Below, piece after piece: positions 6,245 to 9,092 of a stretch of 9,092 bases of DNA. The DNA is from Verrucomicrobiota bacterium. Its GTDB lineage: Bacteria; Verrucomicrobiota; Verrucomicrobiia; Chthoniobacterales; UBA10450. A program made the translations under genes and the position numbers. Numbering within the stretch: position 1 is the first letter of the stretch; each line of letters begins with the position of its first letter. Location: NCBI GenBank assembly GCA_003219115.1, contig QHPN01000263.1:1-9092 (forward strand). The letters run 5' to 3'. The notes under the pieces are model-generated. The model saw only the letters and a program-made list of their open reading frames with translations. It was not told the origin of the DNA and made no database searches.

Positions 6245-7172
6245 TTGCCTAACTCGCGGATCAATTCGGGAACAATCTGGCGCACATCGCCGACGAGTCC
6301 GTAGGTGGCGATGGAAAACATCGGCGCTTCCGGATCACTGTTGACGGCAACAACAACGCGAGAGTTTTTCATGCCAGCCAGGTGTTGCACGGCACCTGAG
6401 ATGCCGAGCGCGACGTAAAGTTGCGGAGCAACGACCTTGCCGGTTTGTCCTACCTGCCATTCGTTAGGCGCAATGCCCGCATCCACCAACGCTCGCGTGC
6501 ATCCAGCTGCTCCGTTCAAAGCATCGGCTAATCGGCCGACATAATTCTCAAACTCTTCACTCGTCCGAAAGGGCCGGCCACCTGAGACCACCACGCGAGC
6601 CTCGGTCAATTCAGGACGCGACGTGGGACGCGATTCGAGCCCGACGTACTCGCTATGATTCGGCAGCTTCGAGGCGTCCACACTCCACACGGTGCGTTCC
6701 CCCGGTTGATCGAGCGGCTCGGCGGAAGGAAAGACAGAGGCCCGTACTGTGATCACCCGCGGCCGCCCAGCCAAAGTTACTATCGCCATTGCCGCCCCTG
6801 CATACATCGGCCGGCGCAATAACAATTCTCCATTCGCGAAGGAATAACCCGTTATGCCGCGCGGGGGAGAATATCTTTCGCAAATGTCGTCGAGTTCGCG
6901 ATGATGCTCACCGCATCGCGTGCTTTCGCAACGTCCGCAATAATCTGCGCGTAACGATCGGCCGTTGGATTTGCCAGCAACGGCTGGTCAACGACGATCA
7001 CCGGCGCGAACCGTGCTGCGTCAGCGGCAACAGAATCGAGTCCGCTACCGACTACCAGCAATTCGACACGCTCTCCGGAGCGAGCGGCGAGATCGCGCGC
7101 AACGGCCAGTGCAGAAAAAGAACCGGGGCGAGCGTGTGCTCCATCGTGTTCCGCTACCACAAGTATGCTCAT
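6241..7172 (-). pseudogene. etfA: Electron transfer flavoprotein alpha subunit, split by a frameshift with missing sequence
   Basis: ETF alpha binds FAD, pairs with ETF beta and carries electrons from acyl-CoA dehydrogenases to the quinone reductase. The gene starts at ATG 7172 and reads normally for 106 residues to T-T-F-A-K-D-I-L-P-R-A-A, then hits TAA (6854-6852). The match resumes one frame over as I-T-G-Y-S-F-A-N-G-E-L-L-L-R-R-P-M-Y-A-G and runs to TGA at 6241. The second part has all the FAD-domain marks: V-S-G-G-R-P, Q-V-G-Q-T-G-K, G-I-S-G-A-V-Q-H-L-A-G-M and Y-G-L-V-G-D. About ten residues expected between PRAA and the resumed match (family pattern A-L-L-D-x-x-x-x-S-D) are absent. This points to a deletion of about 28, 31 or 34 nt. 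The break lies inside domain I, not at a domain border, so two working halves are unlikely. A real mutation or an assembly error are both possible. A TTG at 6819 preceded by GGAG could restart translation. Confidence 0.85.
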
Positions 7173-7197
7173 CCTTCGTCTCGCTAAACGCTCGCGC

Positions 7198-7953
7198 TCA
7201 GATCACTTTCGCTTCGTATCGCAGCCTGTGCACAAGTTCGGCCGCGTCGGCGACTCTCACGCATACGCGATCGATGGCGACTTGCTCGAGGTGTACGATG
7301 CGCACCTTTGGCTCCGGCGATACGCCTAAATCCCGGTGTGAAATTGTCTCGATCGGCCGTTTCTTCGCTTTCATCAGAGCGGGTAGCGAAGCGTAACGCG
7401 GCTCGTTCAAGCGCAGATCTGTTGTGACCACAGCGGGCAACCGAACGATGACCGTTTCCAGGCCGCGATCGGTTTCGCGCGCAACGCTCAACCGGACGGA
7501 TTCGAGGAACTCAATTTTCGACGCGAACGTTGCTTGAGGCCAGTCCAGCAGGCCCGCCAACATCTGACCCGCCTGATTGGAATCGTCGTCCACGGCCTGT
7601 TTGCCCATCAGCACCAGATCGGGTTTCTCGCGCCGCACAATGGCCGCGAGGACCTGCGCCACACTCCAGGGATCAAGGGCAGCGTCGAAATCAACCCGGA
7701 TGGCACGATCCGCTCCCATCGCCAGCGCAGTGCGAAGTTCGCTCTCGAAATTGGCATTGCCGACGGCGACTGCGGTCACTTCCACCCCCGAGCCACGCTG
7801 CTCGCGGATGTGCAGGGCTTCTTCGAGCGCGATTGCGTCAAATGGATTGATGATGTACGCCGCAGCTGCGTCTTCGATTCCCGATCCGTCCGGGCGGATA
7901 CGGACCCCTTCGTCAGTCGAAGGAACACGCTTGGTGGGAACGAGAATTTTCAC
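7198..7953 (-). CDS. etfB: Electron transfer flavoprotein beta subunit
   Basis: A full-length (251 residues) ETF beta: the small subunit that binds AMP and docks to the dehydrogenase. It begins M-K-I-L-V-P-T-K-R-V-P. The AMP-site region is at 64-84 (A-V-G-N-A-N-F-E and A-L-A-M-G-A-D-R-A), and D-D-D-S-N-Q-A-G-Q is at 122-130. The family signature L-P-A-V-V-T-T-D-L-R-L-N-E-P-R-Y-A-S-L-P runs 172-191. It is followed by M-K-A-K-K-R-P-I, the recognition loop whose Leu (190 here, the counterpart of human Leu195) anchors ETF to its partner dehydrogenase. This places it with classical group I ETFs that serve acyl-CoA dehydrogenases, not obviously with the bifurcating Fix type. The start is GTG at 7953, 21 nt after the adenylation gene stop, and etfA follows after 25 nt. 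The subunit looks intact, although its alpha partner is broken. Confidence 0.94.
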   Translation of the reverse strand: MKILVPTKRVPSTDEGVRIRPDGSGIEDAAAAYIINPFDAIALEEALHIREQRGSGVEVTAVAVGNANFESELRTALAMGADRAIRVDFDAALDPWSVAQVLAAIVRREKPDLVLMGKQAVDDDSNQAGQMLAGLLDWPQATFASKIEFLESVRLSVARETDRGLETVIVRLPAVVTTDLRLNEPRYASLPALMKAKKRPIETISHRDLGVSPEPKVRIVHLEQVAIDRVCVRVADAAELVHRLRYEAKVI

Positions 7954-7974
7954 ATCATCGCCGGGCGTGCAGTC

Positions 7975-9092
7975 TTACCTCATGCCCTTGAGCTTCTGGT
8001 AATCGATTTTATCGGTCGACGTTTTCGGCAGCGACTCGAGGCAGCAAAACAAGTCGGGGACCATATAGAGCGGGAGGTTCTCGGAACAAAATTTCTTTAG
8101 CTCGATCATCGACAACTTTGATCCGTCGCGCGTACTCGTGAAAGCTTTGATCGGCACGCCATCGTCGTCTGGAAACGCTAGCACTGCTGCCTCTTTGATA
8201 GATGGGTGCCGATACAATGCCGCTTCTATTTCACCCAGCTCGATGCGATAGCCGCGCTTTTTGATCATGCGGTCACGTCTGCCTAAAAACTTATAGTTGT
8301 CGTCGGCGAGCTCGCGAACGATGTCACCCGTCCGATACCAGCGCATTTGACGTCCTGGCAGAAATGCCTTCGCCGTATTTTCCGGCAAATCCCAGTAGCC
8401 CTGTAAGACGCTTGGGCCAGCGATACACAACTCTCCTTCAGCTCCCCGGCTAACCTCGGCCCCGAACTCATCCACCACGAGCGGCTGGCAATAGGGACAG
8501 GCTTTGCCGATGGGAACGGCTTCGCTTTGCGATTCAGGGATTACTCGCGGGACCTCATAAAAGGTGCAGACATTTGTCTCGGTTGGTCCATAAAGATTGA
8601 AATACTTTGGATGCGGCCACAGTGATTTCAGTAGCTTCAAATATTTGATGGGAAACACCTCACCGGCGAATAAGACAAGTCGAAGCGAGGAATAATCGTA
8701 CTGCTCCAATTTTCCGAACTGTGCCAACAGACTCAAGACCGAAGGGGCTGAATACCAGGCCGTGAGCTTCTTCTCCGCAATCCATGGCGCCAGTCGCGCC
8801 GGTTCTTTGCCCAGTGCTTCTTCGACGATTACGAGTGTCGCCCCATGTTTGAGCGACACATAAATATCAAGAATGGATAGATCAAAGTGAAATGGAGCAT
8901 GCGAGGAAAACCGATCATCCTCGTTCGCTTTGAACACATCGGAACACCAGTCGATGAAGGCGGCGGCATTACCATGCGAAAGCATGACACCCTTCGGCTT
9001 GCCGGTTGAACCCGAGGTATAAAGGATGTAAGCAAGATCGGATGCTTCGCGAGTGGCGCTGGGCGCTGACGGCGCGGGATTCTCCAGATCGA
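7975..9092 (-). CDS. Stand-alone amino-acid adenylation enzyme, candidate L-proline:carrier-protein ligase (5' end outside window)
   Basis: The frame is open to the window edge (371 residues visible; the family is about 500-520). It activates an amino or carboxylic acid as acyl-AMP and loads it on a carrier protein. Visible core motifs (numbered from the first visible residue): A3 L-A-Y-I-L-Y-T-S-G-S-T-G-K-P-K-G at 19-34, A4 F-H-F-D-L-S-I-L-D at 67-75, A5 N-L-Y-G-P-T-E-T-N at 165-173, A7 Y-R-T-G-D, A8 G-Y-R-I-E-L-G-E-I-E, and A10 P-K-T-S-T-D-K-I-D with the catalytic Lys at 361. The stop is TAA at 7977-7975. There is no condensation, carrier or thioesterase domain after A10, so it is a free-standing ligase. 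Asp70 is the residue that holds the substrate amino group in amino-acid-activating domains, which argues against a fatty acyl-CoA ligase. Aligned pocket residues read D-L-L-(Y/S)-L-A-L-V-C-K, close to the recalled proline code of PltF/RedM-type enzymes. Confidence 0.85.
   Translation of the reverse strand, partial: DLENPAPSAPSATREASDLAYILYTSGSTGKPKGVMLSHGNAAAFIDWCSDVFKANEDDRFSSHAPFHFDLSILDIYVSLKHGATLVIVEEALGKEPARLAPWIAEKKLTAWYSAPSVLSLLAQFGKLEQYDYSSLRLVLFAGEVFPIKYLKLLKSLWPHPKYFNLYGPTETNVCTFYEVPRVIPESQSEAVPIGKACPYCQPLVVDEFGAEVSRGAEGELCIAGPSVLQGYWDLPENTAKAFLPGRQMRWYRTGDIVRELADDNYKFLGRRDRMIKKRGYRIELGEIEAALYRHPSIKEAAVLAFPDDDGVPIKAFTSTRDGSKLSMIELKKFCSENLPLYMVPDLFCCLESLPKTSTDKIDYQKLKGMR

Noticed and set aside
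6653..6883. A third minus-strand frame spanning the etfA break
   Set aside because: Its translation has no resemblance to ETF alpha. The homology jumps directly between the other two frames, so this one is not the bridge.
7975..8020. A10 motif of the adenylation enzyme reads TSTDK instead of the common TSTGK, suggesting a catalytic defect
   Set aside because: The catalytic Lys is present, and Asp before it is, as I recall, usual in this stand-alone ligase subfamily.
1..9092. tRNA, rRNA, CRISPR array, insertion sequence or prophage attachment site
   Set aside because: No cloverleaf, regular repeat-spacer pattern, transposase motif or terminal inverted repeats were found on reading both strands.

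Overview
The sequence looks like a chromosomal segment of a Gram-negative-type, exopolysaccharide-producing bacterium with respiratory flavin chemistry. The best guess is Verrucomicrobiota, with Acidobacteriota as an alternative. This rests on a VPDSG-CTERM-like (exosortase) sorting tail, a divergent YdcF/DUF218 protein of the kind seen in exopolysaccharide loci, GmhA, and a membrane iron-sulfur ETF:menaquinone oxidoreductase. The lineage call is inference, because no rRNA or other marker gene is present.

Layout: at the far left (2-151, + strand) is the last 49 codons of a gene entering from outside the window. From about 226 to 575 (- strand) lies a graveyard of two gene remnants: a piece of a small conserved hypothetical, and the N-terminus of a nucleotide-sugar dehydrogenase with a 2-nt frameshift. 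From 640 to the right edge every gene is on the minus strand. In transcription order they are: a stand-alone amino-acid adenylation enzyme (runs off the right edge), ETF beta, ETF alpha (broken by a frameshift with missing sequence), a five-helix membrane Fe-S/CCG-domain ETF:quinone oxidoreductase, an acyl-CoA-dehydrogenase-family flavoenzyme, a GmhA-type sugar phosphate isomerase, a YdcF-like membrane protein and, after a 203-nt gap with its own candidate promoter, a secreted exosortase-substrate protein. Gaps from the adenylation gene to the YdcF gene are only 8-42 nt, with one ATGA overlap, so these genes are probably one operon.

Most interesting reading: the specificity-pocket residues of the adenylation enzyme read D-L-L-(Y/S)-L-A-L-V-C-K. 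As I remember it, this is the code of stand-alone L-proline:carrier-protein ligases of pyrrole-2-carboxylate pathways (PltF/RedM/CloN4). The flavoenzyme in the same operon has the hallmark of the matching prolyl-carrier-protein dehydrogenases (PltE/CloN3/AnaB): the usual YEGT glutamate is lost and a Glu sits in MGWERA at residue 244. The pair would charge proline onto a carrier protein and oxidise it. Between them lie a dedicated ETF and a membrane ETF:quinone oxidoreductase. This suggests that the electrons go to the respiratory quinone pool instead of directly to oxygen, which would be an unusual form of this chemistry. No carrier protein is visible in the window, and the etfA lesion may mean that the pathway is decaying in this genome or that the assembly has an error.
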